From: Candidatus Aegiribacteria sp.
Lineage (GTDB): Bacteria; Fermentibacterota; Fermentibacteria; Fermentibacterales; JCC-6
Assembly: GCA_030594645.1 (NCBI GenBank)
Contig: JAUVEU010000017.1
Span: 1 to 47,521 of the forward strand
Direction: 5' to 3'
Length of the DNA stretch: 47,521 nt
The position numbers and the translations under genes are program-made. The notes below the pieces were generated by a model, which had not been told where the DNA came from, ran no database searches, and saw only the letters and a program-made list of their open reading frames with translations. This document shows positions 24,984 through 32,919 of the stretch, piece by piece (the stretch's first letter is position 1; each line of letters begins with the position of its first letter).

Positions 24984-25060
24984 TGGTGCCCCCGACAGGA
25001 TTCGAACCTGTGGCCTACGGTTTAGGAAACCGCCGCTCTATCCTGCTGAGCTACGGGGGC
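24984..25060 (-). tRNA. tRNA-Arg (anticodon CCU)
   Basis: The minus strand folds as a complete cloverleaf of 77 bases including an encoded CCA. The acceptor arm GCCCCCG pairs with CGGGGGC, the T arm contains GGTTCGAATCC, and the D arm contains AGCTCAGCAGGATAGAGC. The anticodon stem GCGGT / ACCGT holds the loop TTCCTAA with CCU at 34-36, reading AGG. It lies 46 bases downstream of hemW on the same strand. Confidence 0.95.
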
Positions 25061-25106
25061 ACCGGAGAACGCAATTATGTAATTTCGATACATATTAGTC
25101 AAACTT

Positions 25107-26243
25107 CTAAAGAATAAGATTTGCGGCATCTCCATCCGCAAAGAGCATGCCCTCTGTTGTAGGCAGAATTCGTGAACCTGAAACCTGAACCCTTCCCGAT
25201 CTGACCATACAGTCAAGATACTGTTCGTTTATCCGGAAACCTGTTCTTACTTCGATCTCCTCTATATCTACTCCAGCCTGCCAGCGAAGACCGAGCATCA
25301 GCATCTCAAGGGCTATCTCCTGTGAATCGAGCTCTTCGGTTTCCTCAACAGGGGATTTATAATTCTCAATCAGATTAAGATATCCATCAATCTCACATAC
25401 ATTCCAGCTTCTGGTTTTTTTCCCATCGAAGCTGTGAGCTGATGGTCCGAGCCCGATGTACGGGGTCCTGTTCCAGTACGAACTGTTATGCCTGGAAATG
25501 TTCTCATTACCTCTTGCGTAGTTGGATACTTCATAATGTATGTATCCGGCTTCTTTCAGGAGTTCATCCGCCAGGAAATACATTTTCCTGCAATGTTCCT
25601 CTGACGACTTCGATAATTCCCCCTTATTAATAAGGTCAGCAATCGGTGTACCGTTTTCTATGGACAGCTCGTAGCATGAGATGTGCTCAGGTAAAAGCTC
25701 AATAGCCTTTTCAAGGTTACTTTGCCAGGTATCCGGAGTCTGGCCGGGAATCCCGTATATGAGATCAATGCCAATATTCGGAAATCCTGTATCACGAGCC
25801 TGATTGAACGTGATAATTGCCTGATCCGGGCTGTGTATTCTGCCCAGTGTTTTAAGTTCGCTGGAATCGAAGGACTGTATCCCGATGCTCAGTCTGTTAA
25901 AACCAGCTTTTCTGAATTCTGCAAGATTATCCGATAATACCGCTCCAGGATTTGTTTCAATTGTCCTTTCAAGAACACCTGATGTGTCGGCAATTTCATC
26001 AAGAATACTGAGGAATTTTTTCCAGAACTCAGGAGGTAAAATGGTTGGTGTACCTCCACCGGAATATACGGTTCCAATATTGATTCCTGCAGTTTTCCTC
26101 TCCATTTCAGCCAGGAGCGCAGAACGGAACCTGGTCAGAAGCACCTCATCTCGCTCGATGGAGTAGAACGAGCAGTAAGAGCATTTCTTTATGCAGAATG
26201 GAACATGTATATAAAGTCCGGTGTAATTCTTCTCAATCACCAT
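25107..26243 (-). CDS. hemW: HemW-like radical SAM haem chaperone
   Basis: This 378-residue radical SAM protein carries the cluster motif C17xxxC21xxC24 (PFCIKKCSYCSF) near the N-terminus, GGGTPT (about 63) for SAM binding and LSIGIQSFD. The HNSSYW stretch marks HemW (haem trafficking) rather than true HemN oxidases. It overlaps the Mut7-C gene by 11 bases and follows lepA in the same direction, a neighbourhood often seen for hemW in bacteria. The length is normal. Confidence 0.92.
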   Translation of the reverse strand: MVIEKNYTGLYIHVPFCIKKCSYCSFYSIERDEVLLTRFRSALLAEMERKTAGINIGTVYSGGGTPTILPPEFWKKFLSILDEIADTSGVLERTIETNPGAVLSDNLAEFRKAGFNRLSIGIQSFDSSELKTLGRIHSPDQAIITFNQARDTGFPNIGIDLIYGIPGQTPDTWQSNLEKAIELLPEHISCYELSIENGTPIADLINKGELSKSSEEHCRKMYFLADELLKEAGYIHYEVSNYARGNENISRHNSSYWNRTPYIGLGPSAHSFDGKKTRSWNVCEIDGYLNLIENYKSPVEETEELDSQEIALEMLMLGLRWQAGVDIEEIEVRTGFRINEQYLDCMVRSGRVQVSGSRILPTTEGMLFADGDAANLIL

Positions 26244-27012
26244 CAGTTACCGGTTGTACTCCGAGCCTTTGCAGAAGCCCCAGCAACGGCTCGTAATGAC
26301 TTCCCTTCCAGTATATCTTATCGCATTCACAACATTTCTTGAACTCGTTGTAGTATTCCTTAGTCAGCGGTTCAAGCCGGTTTATAATATCCTTTTTATC
26401 TACAGTTTCCAGAAATGCCCCACAGTCAAGACACCTTGTGAATGGTTTGATGTTCCCCCTCAGATCGAGTCTTTCAAGGATTTCACGAGCCTGTTCCTCA
26501 GGATCCTGGCTGTGAAGATAACATCCATGGGTTACGATGCTGCGCTTGAGAAGCATCGTATCCCTTGTCAGCAGAATTCTATCCTCCCCGGCTGATATAT
26601 CAGCAAGCTTTTCATCAGGAATGTTTCCGGGATATTCAGCATCAAATCCCAGAAGGCGAAGAATAAGAGCCAGTTTTCCCAGGTGTACATCCAGAACAAA
26701 TCGAGTTTTCCGGAGAGGCTCTGGTCGGAGTTTCACAAGCGGTGTGATATCAAGACTTTCAAATACAGGATAAATACTGATTCTGTCATCGGGGCTAACT
26801 ATGCAATTGAAATCAACTGATTTACCGTTAAGAAGAATTATCTCTATCTCTGTATGCGGGATTCCTGCTGATTCAATAAGGTGTTTCAAAGAAAACCCAC
26901 CGTTCAATGGATAGATGAATTCTCTCCGGCGCCATTTCTTCGGAAGGAAATCATTCAACTCCGCATAGGCCCGGACGGTGACGAATCCATGCTTGCTCTC
27001 AGGGTCGCTCAT
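26233..27012 (-). CDS. Mut7-C RNase domain protein with ubiquitin-like N-terminus
   Basis: This 259-residue protein has two parts. Residues of about 10-90 look like a ThiS/MoaD-like beta-grasp domain (VTVRAYAELNDFL, then IILLNGKSVDF and DDRISIYPVF). Residues of about 103-255 are a Mut7-C (PIN-fold, DUF82) domain: FVLDVHLGKLALILRLLGFDA, then ILLTRD, plus a zinc ribbon with CLDCG and CCECDKIYWKG. (In the first stretch the key residues are D108, H110, L111-G-K-L and the final LGFD.) Proteins of this kind are predicted RNases of unknown target. The gene overlaps the upstream DUF3795 gene by ATGA and hemW by 11 bases. Confidence 0.85.
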   Translation of the reverse strand: MSDPESKHGFVTVRAYAELNDFLPKKWRRREFIYPLNGGFSLKHLIESAGIPHTEIEIILLNGKSVDFNCIVSPDDRISIYPVFESLDITPLVKLRPEPLRKTRFVLDVHLGKLALILRLLGFDAEYPGNIPDEKLADISAGEDRILLTRDTMLLKRSIVTHGCYLHSQDPEEQAREILERLDLRGNIKPFTRCLDCGAFLETVDKKDIINRLEPLTKEYYNEFKKCCECDKIYWKGSHYEPLLGLLQRLGVQPVTDGD

Positions 27013-27377
27013 ATTCTCTCTGGATGCCCTTCACTTCGTAACTCGTACAGATTTATCAGAGCATCACCATACTTCTCACATTGGGAAGCCCACTCCTCAA
27101 GCTTCCTGCATGGGAAGTCAGTGCATTCACTACAGTATCTTAAATTGTGATCATCCACACAGCATATCAGTATCCAGCAGTCAGGCGACCAGTGATCCTT
27201 CCTGTCACCTGGGCATCCTGCGCAGTGAATCATCTCCGCTGTACATTCAGGATCGTGGTTCTCCCTTATCCATTTCGCTATGTGCTCGGCTGATTCAGGA
27301 GTTTCAGGTGCAAGATGGATATCACATATTCCGCAGTTCAAACCGCATGGAGCGATAATTGATTCGTTACAGTTCAT
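27009..27377 (-). CDS. Cysteine-rich DUF3795-like protein
   Basis: This 122-residue protein carries many Cys: APCGLNCGICDIH at the start, HCAGCPGD, CWILICC, and YCSECTDFPC. It is likely a zinc or Fe-S binding protein of the DUF3795 type, of unknown role. The start is ATG at 27377, five bases behind AAGGAGG, rather than the GTG immediately upstream, which would be only two bases from the RBS. It is the first of three overlapping genes (DUF3795, Mut7-C, hemW) and lies 60 bases after lepA. Confidence 0.8.
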   Translation of the reverse strand: MNCNESIIAPCGLNCGICDIHLAPETPESAEHIAKWIRENHDPECTAEMIHCAGCPGDRKDHWSPDCWILICCVDDHNLRYCSECTDFPCRKLEEWASQCEKYGDALINLYELRSEGHPERI

Positions 27378-27437
27378 CACTTCCTCCTTGAATTCAGAGA
27401 TTCTACTTTGGAAGATGGAAGAGACAGAGCAGGATGT

Positions 27438-29234
27438 CTAGTCCTCCCTGCGGAGAACAGCAAGGAAAGCTTTCTGGGGAATCGCGACACTGCCGACCAT
27501 TTTCATCCGTTTTTTGCCGGCTTTCTGCTTTTCAAGGAGTTTCCGTTTTCGCGTAATATCCCCGCCGTAACATTTGGCGGTAACGTCTTTTCTGAGGGCT
27601 GTTATAGTCTCCCTTGAAATAATCTGCCCGCCTATTGCACCCTGTATGGGTATCTTGAACTGCTGTCGCGGTATCTCTTCCCTCAGATTCTTACATGCGT
27701 TGACCGCCCATGGACGAGCCCTGTTACGGTGTACAAGCATTGATAAAGCATCGACCTTTTCATGGTTCACAAGTATGTCAACCTTTACAAGGTCACTGCG
27801 CCTGTACCCGGTCGGTTCGTAATCGAAGGATCCGTATCCCTGGGTCACGGACTTGAGCTTATCGTAGAAATCGTAGACAACTTCCCCCAGTGGGAGGTCT
27901 GCTTTGATCTCAACCCGATTCTTGCCAACGTAGGTATTCGAGTAGTTCTCCCCACGCCTGTCCAGAATTAGCTGGGTTACACTACCAATGTATCGGTCAG
28001 GCATGATAATGGATGCTCCAATGATCGGTTCCTCGGCGAAATCTATTGTTGCGGGATCAGGATAGAGGTTGGGATTGTCCACATTTACTGTTTCCCCGTT
28101 GCTGAGAGTGATTCGGTAAAGAACGGTAGGTGCTGTTAAAACCAGGGAGAGACCGAATTCCCTCTCAAGCCTTTCCTGCACCACTTCCAGATGGAGAAGT
28201 CCCAGAAAACCACATCTGAAACCAAAACCAAGTCCCGGAGAAGAAACCTTTTCATATATGAGAGAGGCATCGTTCAGTTTTAGACGCTCCAGCGCGGAGG
28301 ACAGATCTTCGTAATCCTCGGATGAAACCGGAAAAATGGATGAGAAAACAACAGGCTTGACCTCTTCAAATCCCTGAAGAGGTTCATCCGCAGGGTTCTG
28401 GTTCAAGGTTACAGTATCACCCGAGCGGACATTTTCTACTGTCTTTATGCCTGCGATCAGATAACCCACTTCCCCTGCGGTCAGGCTGGAGCAGGGTTCT
28501 CTCCTGATTCCAAAATGACCAACCTCTTCTACGATATGATTCTTCCCGGTGGCCATCAGCAGAACCTCAACACCTTTGCTGATTACACCATCCTCTACTC
28601 TTACGTAGACTATCACACCTCTGTACGGGTCATAAACACTGTCAAAAACTCTTGCCCTAAGCAGAGCATCTGAATTACCTTCAGGTTCTGGAATCTTTTC
28701 AACAATTGCTTCGAGAAGTTCTTCAATTCCCTCACCTGTTTTCGCGGAAATACAGATGATATCATCCACATCAAGGCCAAGCTCTCCTTCAATCTCCCCC
28801 ATAACTTCAAGAATATTCGCAGAAAGCAGGTCTATCTTATTAATGACCGGGATTATCGTGAGGTTCTGATCCATTGCCTTGTAAAGATTGGCAACAGTCT
28901 GGGCCTCGACTCCCTGAGCCGCGTCGATAACCAGCAATGCGCCCTCACAGGACGCCAGGGCTCTGGAAACCTCATATGTAAAATCAACATGTCCGGGGGT
29001 ATCTATCAGGTTGAGTTCATACTCCACTCCGGCCTCAGAAGAATAGGCCATCGTAACAGCAGTACTCTTGATCGTAATACCGCGCTCCCTCTCGATATCC
29101 ATTGTATCGAGCATAAGATCGTGAAACTCCCGATTCGAGACAGTACCGGTAGCCTGCAGCAATCTGTCAGCAAGAGTTGACTTGCCATGATCTATATGTG
29201 CGATTATGCAAAAATTCCGAATGTTTTTTTTCAA
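27438..29234 (-). CDS. lepA: Elongation factor 4 (LepA) GTPase
   Basis: This 598-residue translational GTPase acts on stalled or mispositioned ribosomes. G-box motifs are AHIDHGKST, the switch-1 DIERERGITI, DTPGHVDF and NKIDL. The LepA-specific C-terminal end contains NACKNLREEIPRQQFKIP and KCYGGDITRKRKLLEKQK. The start is TTG at 29234 behind GGCGGAGGAG, giving LKKNIRNFCII, which matches the family's conserved beginning; the longer open frame to 29330 would cross the promoter of the divergent gene. Only 69 bases separate it from the divergent acyltransferase gene. Confidence 0.96.
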   Translation of the reverse strand: MKKNIRNFCIIAHIDHGKSTLADRLLQATGTVSNREFHDLMLDTMDIERERGITIKSTAVTMAYSSEAGVEYELNLIDTPGHVDFTYEVSRALASCEGALLVIDAAQGVEAQTVANLYKAMDQNLTIIPVINKIDLLSANILEVMGEIEGELGLDVDDIICISAKTGEGIEELLEAIVEKIPEPEGNSDALLRARVFDSVYDPYRGVIVYVRVEDGVISKGVEVLLMATGKNHIVEEVGHFGIRREPCSSLTAGEVGYLIAGIKTVENVRSGDTVTLNQNPADEPLQGFEEVKPVVFSSIFPVSSEDYEDLSSALERLKLNDASLIYEKVSSPGLGFGFRCGFLGLLHLEVVQERLEREFGLSLVLTAPTVLYRITLSNGETVNVDNPNLYPDPATIDFAEEPIIGASIIMPDRYIGSVTQLILDRRGENYSNTYVGKNRVEIKADLPLGEVVYDFYDKLKSVTQGYGSFDYEPTGYRRSDLVKVDILVNHEKVDALSMLVHRNRARPWAVNACKNLREEIPRQQFKIPIQGAIGGQIISRETITALRKDVTAKCYGGDITRKRKLLEKQKAGKKRMKMVGSVAIPQKAFLAVLRRED

Positions 29235-29303
29235 ATCTTCTCCTCCGCCGGAAATGCTAATATGATTGGGGATTGAGATGTTTCCAAAAGGAAGGAGAAC
29301 GAA

Positions 29304-29777
29304 TTGGATTTCAAACCGAATAATCTTCAAATTGTTAACAACTGTATTATCGGTGAGGGCACGAAGATCTGGAATTTCGTAAACATGTACGGATGCACCT
29401 TAGGCAGGGATTGCATGGTCGGTTGTTTCACCGAAATACAGAAGGGTGTCATTATCGGTGACAGAACAAGGGTACAGAGTCACAGCTTTGTATGTGAAAT
29501 GGTTCAGATCGGTAGCGACTGCTTTATCGCGCATGGAGTCATGTTCATAAACGATATCTATCCTCCACAGCCGGATCCTGCGGACTGGAAGGGAACAGTT
29601 ATTGAAGATGGAGTCAGTATCGGCTCGAATTCAACCATTCTTCCTGTCCAAATAGGGAAAAACGCGATTATCGGTGCCGGAGCGGTTGTCACAAAGGATG
29701 TTCCACCGGGAGCAGTTGTAGCTGGAAATCCCGCGAGAATACTGAGGTATCAGGATGGATACGGAACGATAGAATAG
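29304..29777 (+). CDS. Left-handed beta-helix (hexapeptide) sugar acyltransferase
   Basis: This 157-residue hexapeptide-repeat transferase, probably an N-acetyltransferase for an amino sugar or nucleotide sugar (WlbB/FdtC-like), forms a trimer. Repeats are seen throughout: IGEGTKIWNFVNMYG, IGDRTRVQSHSFV, IGSDCFIAHGV, then VSIGSNSTILPVQIGKNA and IIGAGAVVTKDVPPGAVV. The catalytic His is probably in IAHGVMFIND or QSHSF. The start is TTG at 29304, behind GAAGGAG. It is divergent from lepA and has no polysaccharide genes beside it. Confidence 0.88.
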   Translation: MDFKPNNLQIVNNCIIGEGTKIWNFVNMYGCTLGRDCMVGCFTEIQKGVIIGDRTRVQSHSFVCEMVQIGSDCFIAHGVMFINDIYPPQPDPADWKGTVIEDGVSIGSNSTILPVQIGKNAIIGAGAVVTKDVPPGAVVAGNPARILRYQDGYGTIE

Positions 29778-29970
29778 ATTTGCCTGTCAACGGCAGTACA
29801 GACGACTGATCTGCTTATTACATCAGGATTTGCATACACATCTGTAAGGTCATGCAGTAACACTGATGCATGATCTCTGAACCACTCAAAGTTCATTACA
29901 AATCTCACTTGTCATTTCGTCACCGACTGATAATCGAGGAAGGTGACAGGATTAACTGAGTAGGTTCATA

Positions 29971-30000
29971 TTGGCACGCTCACCCCCCCCCCATTATTTT
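29971..30000 (+). promoter_or_regulatory. C10-tract promoter of cassette 1
   Basis: TTGGCA (29971-29976) is followed by CGCTCA and ten C (29983-29992), then ATTATTTT, which supplies a -10 (TTATTT or TATTTT, spacer 17-18). The arrangement matches the promoter at 34100. The stretch from 29778 to 29970 upstream shows no gene, only AT/GC-balanced sequence with no clear signal. The homopolymer lies between -35 and -10, where a change of one base alters promoter strength. Confidence 0.6.
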
Positions 30001-30024
30001 CAATTAATATTTATTATGTTCTAT

Positions 30025-30069
30025 TGAAGTCTGAAAGCGAGACAAATTTCAACTTAGGAGATTGATATG
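30025..30069 (+). repeat. Cassette leader repeat, copy 1
   Basis: This 45-base leader begins TGAAGTCTGAAAGCGAG and ends with the start codon of the propeller gene; it includes the RBS TTAGGAG. It is identical to the copy at 34157-34201 and differs by one base from 31603-31647. The conservation marks the boundary of each cassette. Confidence 0.9.
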
Positions 30070-31404
30070 AACTTATTATTGATGATGCTGATTTCAACTG
30101 TTACTGTGAATGAAGTAACCCTGGACACGGATATTATTGAGAACATTGATGGACAGTGGGTTGCGCCCGGATACATGGAAGCAGAAGAAGTATTCATCGA
30201 CCCGATTGATTACGGAACACCATTGCTCAATCCCAATAATGGAAATCGAAATATTATAGGTTTTCAGCCCTTCTTTGTGGATACCCCGGATGGTGAAAAG
30301 TGGAGGATCGTACTTGCCTATGAAGGGGAGGTCGTGGTTCTTCAGGAGGATGTTGAACCAAGAAGATTCCAGATTGAGCGAAACAGCACATATATGTTGA
30401 ACTCACCAAATGGAAGATATGTTCTTCTTGGTTTACAGGAAGAGGAACAGACGCAGGAAGTGATATTCCCCTTTGAAGCACCACCGCCTGAGAGACGAGC
30501 AGTTCTTCTCGATGTTGAAACCGGTAATCAGGTTACTACAACGGGATTCATTGGGACCAGGCTTATAGCTAATGATGGCTACATGGTAGGTATTAACAGT
30601 GATTCATTGCGTTTCTACGACAGCAGTTTCAACCTTCTGAACTCGACTTTTAATTGCATCAGGCAGATGGGAAGCACACCCACAGCCTATGCTTCCGATG
30701 GCTCACTGCTCGTAAGGCAGCACAAGGAGAATCCAGAAGAAACAACATCTGTGCTTCGAGCTTATGACAGATTCGGAAACGTACTGTGGGATTCATACCC
30801 ACCCAATACTGGCTGGCCTACAGTATCTGAAAATGGGGATTACGTTTTCGCACTCGGTTGGGGCAGGCTCATGTGTCTTGATGGAAACAAAGGAGAACTA
30901 CTCTGGGACGCACCTCATGAGAACGAGGGAACTGGTCTACTCATGATTTCTTCCCGAAGGGGGGCTGCATATGCATTCGAAACTGACGTAACGCCAGCGG
31001 AGGCAAGAGAAAACCCAATGCGCGAGAGGGTGCTGAATGTCGCGACTGTAGGACAGGAAAACGATCCCGCAATAACCAGAACAGTCTATCAATCGGACGA
31101 GATTGGATTCTTTAGTCCAAAAGTAATAACTGGTTCCGGTTGTTCTCTTTGGAGAGTTTACTTTGGACATAAACCTAATATTGATCTATCCACTTATTTT
31201 CTCTGCATTTTTTCCTGTGATGGCCATTTACTATACGCACGATCTGTTTCAGAAGCGGATCGTCGATATGGAAATATCTGGAGCAACAGCGTATCAACGG
31301 CTCTTAGACCTTACGCAATCGATTCCACAGGTAGAAGAGTAATATGGTGGGATAGAATGGAAATACACATTGTAACACTGCTTGAGGAAGGAGTTTCGGA
31401 ATGA
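30067..31404 (+). CDS. Cassette 1: secreted beta-propeller-like protein
   Basis: I do not recognise the family by name. The 445-residue protein starts with a short hydrophobic segment (NLLLMMLISTVTV), a weak signal peptide without an N-terminal Lys. It continues as repeated blades of the PQQ/WD-like type: KWRIVLAYEGEVVVLQED, NGRYVLLGLQEEE, DRFGNVLWDSYPP, SENGDYVFALGW and CLDGNKGELLWD. The blades NG-Y-V-L and G-LLW are typical of outer-membrane or exported quinoprotein-like propellers, but no PQQ ligands are evident, so it is more likely a binding protein. It ends in an ATGA overlap with the truncated peptidase gene. The copy in cassette 3 is about 75% identical by eye. Confidence 0.8.
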   Translation: MNLLLMMLISTVTVNEVTLDTDIIENIDGQWVAPGYMEAEEVFIDPIDYGTPLLNPNNGNRNIIGFQPFFVDTPDGEKWRIVLAYEGEVVVLQEDVEPRRFQIERNSTYMLNSPNGRYVLLGLQEEEQTQEVIFPFEAPPPERRAVLLDVETGNQVTTTGFIGTRLIANDGYMVGINSDSLRFYDSSFNLLNSTFNCIRQMGSTPTAYASDGSLLVRQHKENPEETTSVLRAYDRFGNVLWDSYPPNTGWPTVSENGDYVFALGWGRLMCLDGNKGELLWDAPHENEGTGLLMISSRRGAAYAFETDVTPAEARENPMRERVLNVATVGQENDPAITRTVYQSDEIGFFSPKVITGSGCSLWRVYFGHKPNIDLSTYFLCIFSCDGHLLYARSVSEADRRYGNIWSNSVSTALRPYAIDSTGRRVIWWDRMEIHIVTLLEEGVSE

Positions 31405-31643
31405 CAATATTGAAGCTCCTATTAGCATTTTCATTAGGCATATTCTCATTTAATGCATCAGCTCAAACTTCACCTCAAGACATCCCTCTATCCTTCCCTT
31501 TCTTCCAGAGTGGACAGAGCTCTGGCACCAGGGATGAACTCATGATCGGATACGGGGACTATTGTGATCTGGGCGAGCAATTGCACATGGGAATTGATTT
31601 CCTGAAGTCTGAAAGCGAGACATATTTCAACTTAGGAGATTGA
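31401..31643 (+). pseudogene. Cassette 1: truncated M23-like peptidase (N-terminal 68 residues)
   Basis: The first 68 residues are nearly identical to the 1060-residue peptidase of cassette 3: signal peptide MTILKLLLAFSLGIFSFNASA, then FPFFQSGQSSG and LHMGIDF carrying the first zinc His and Asp. After GIDFL the frame runs directly into the leader repeat of cassette 2 and stops at a TGA (31641-31643), one base before the next start codon. The rest of the peptidase domain is gone, including the second His and HxH. An 80-residue secreted stub may still be made, but it cannot be an active peptidase. The upstream start overlaps the propeller gene by ATGA. Confidence 0.85.
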
Positions 31644-31647
31644 TATG
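31603..31647 (+). repeat. Cassette leader repeat, copy 2, inside a fused reading frame
   Basis: The same 45-base leader as at 30025, with one change (ACATATTTC instead of ACAAATTTC). Here it has no C10 tract or promoter in front; it is joined to the truncated peptidase gene. The join lies at CTG|AAGTCTG. Confidence 0.9.
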
Positions 31648-32919
31648 TATTCATTACTGATAGCACTTGTTGGAATAACAACCACGCAGCCTGGTATTCT
31701 TGATCAAACAGATGAGGAATGGACCGCACCGGGATACAGTATAGTTGAAGAAGTTTCGATAAATCCATTGGATTATGGTGAACCTGTATCTTGGGGGGAG
31801 AACTGCAACGGCCCCACAGCAAGTATTGGCTGTCAGGGTTTCTTTATACCAACTGAAAATGGCGAGAAATGGCGCATCATAATGCTTCTGAAAGACAAGC
31901 TGGTTGTTCTTCAGGAGGATGAAGAAGTCCGTGATATACCATTAACCTGCAATCCCCGGAGTGTGATCTATTCCCGGAACGGGAAATATGTGCTTGTCCT
32001 GGGATCTGTACTGGAAGGAGGCAGGGATGCGATATACTCAATGGAATCTGAATATGTGAACATTGACACGGGAGAGGTTCAAATGTTCGGGCCAATGCAG
32101 GATTCCGGTTGGACTGGCATGCAGTTCGTCAATGATGATGGATCAATCTACCGCTGGGATTATACTGCAGTTAATCTTCTAGATTACTATGATTCGGATT
32201 TGAATCTTGTATTTTCCAGAGAAACAAATGTCGCATGGGGTTCAAGATGGGGTCACGCATCAGGAGGTTCCATAATTGTTTTCCTCGAACTAGGAAACAT
32301 CCTTACTGTTTTCGATAAGAACGGAACGCTTCTTTGGGAACAAGCTCTGGATGTTAATCTTCAGATAAGCCCATTTATGGTAAGTGCTGACGGTTCAGTG
32401 CTTATTATGGCTACTCCCATAGGATTGGAATGCTATAATGGTTTTACTGGTGAGCTTCTCTGGGAAAATACTGACTGTCACACACTTGCTCCTGTACCCA
32501 GCGCTTCAGGACACGCATGGGCTGTTTTAATGACCACTAAAGGGCTTCTGTTTGGAGCAGATGCTATCAGCAGAGAATCATTCATTGATATGCGTTATCC
32601 TGCTGAAACATGGAGGCGGGGAGCACCTTCTGCGGTTGCTAATAACGGAGCCACAATAATGGGATCTATATCTTTGCCACCTACTTACCAAAACAGAAAT
32701 TTGAAAAAGATCATTTACACAAGTATGGAAGGTGAGATTTTATGGATATCATCTCTTTTTAGCGTTGCTTCCAGTCCTCTGAGTTTTGGACGAAACAACA
32801 ATGCTGAAGTCGGATTAGGTGGGGAGGCAAATAGCATCCAATCTGATGGGAAGCGCTTCATATACTCTGACTACAGTCGAGTTCTGGTAATGCGAGTTGA
32901 GAGCGGTGATGAGGAATGA
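31645..32919 (+). CDS. Cassette 2: secreted beta-propeller-like protein (diverged)
   Basis: This 424-residue paralogue of the cassette 1 and 3 propellers has about a third of residues in common by eye. Conserved marks are WTAPGYSIVEEVSINPLDYG, KWRIIMLLKDKLVVLQED, NGKYVLVLGS, DKNGTLLWEQ and CYNGFTGELLWEN. The N-terminal hydrophobic segment is MYSLLIALVGITTT. The RBS TTAGGAG lies inside the end of the preceding stub, whose stop is one base before this ATG, so translation is coupled. It ends with an ATGA overlap to its peptidase partner. Because no promoter separates it from cassette 1, it depends on transcription from the C10 promoter at 29971. Confidence 0.8.
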   Translation: MYSLLIALVGITTTQPGILDQTDEEWTAPGYSIVEEVSINPLDYGEPVSWGENCNGPTASIGCQGFFIPTENGEKWRIIMLLKDKLVVLQEDEEVRDIPLTCNPRSVIYSRNGKYVLVLGSVLEGGRDAIYSMESEYVNIDTGEVQMFGPMQDSGWTGMQFVNDDGSIYRWDYTAVNLLDYYDSDLNLVFSRETNVAWGSRWGHASGGSIIVFLELGNILTVFDKNGTLLWEQALDVNLQISPFMVSADGSVLIMATPIGLECYNGFTGELLWENTDCHTLAPVPSASGHAWAVLMTTKGLLFGADAISRESFIDMRYPAETWRRGAPSAVANNGATIMGSISLPPTYQNRNLKKIIYTSMEGEILWISSLFSVASSPLSFGRNNNAEVGLGGEANSIQSDGKRFIYSDYSRVLVMRVESGDEE

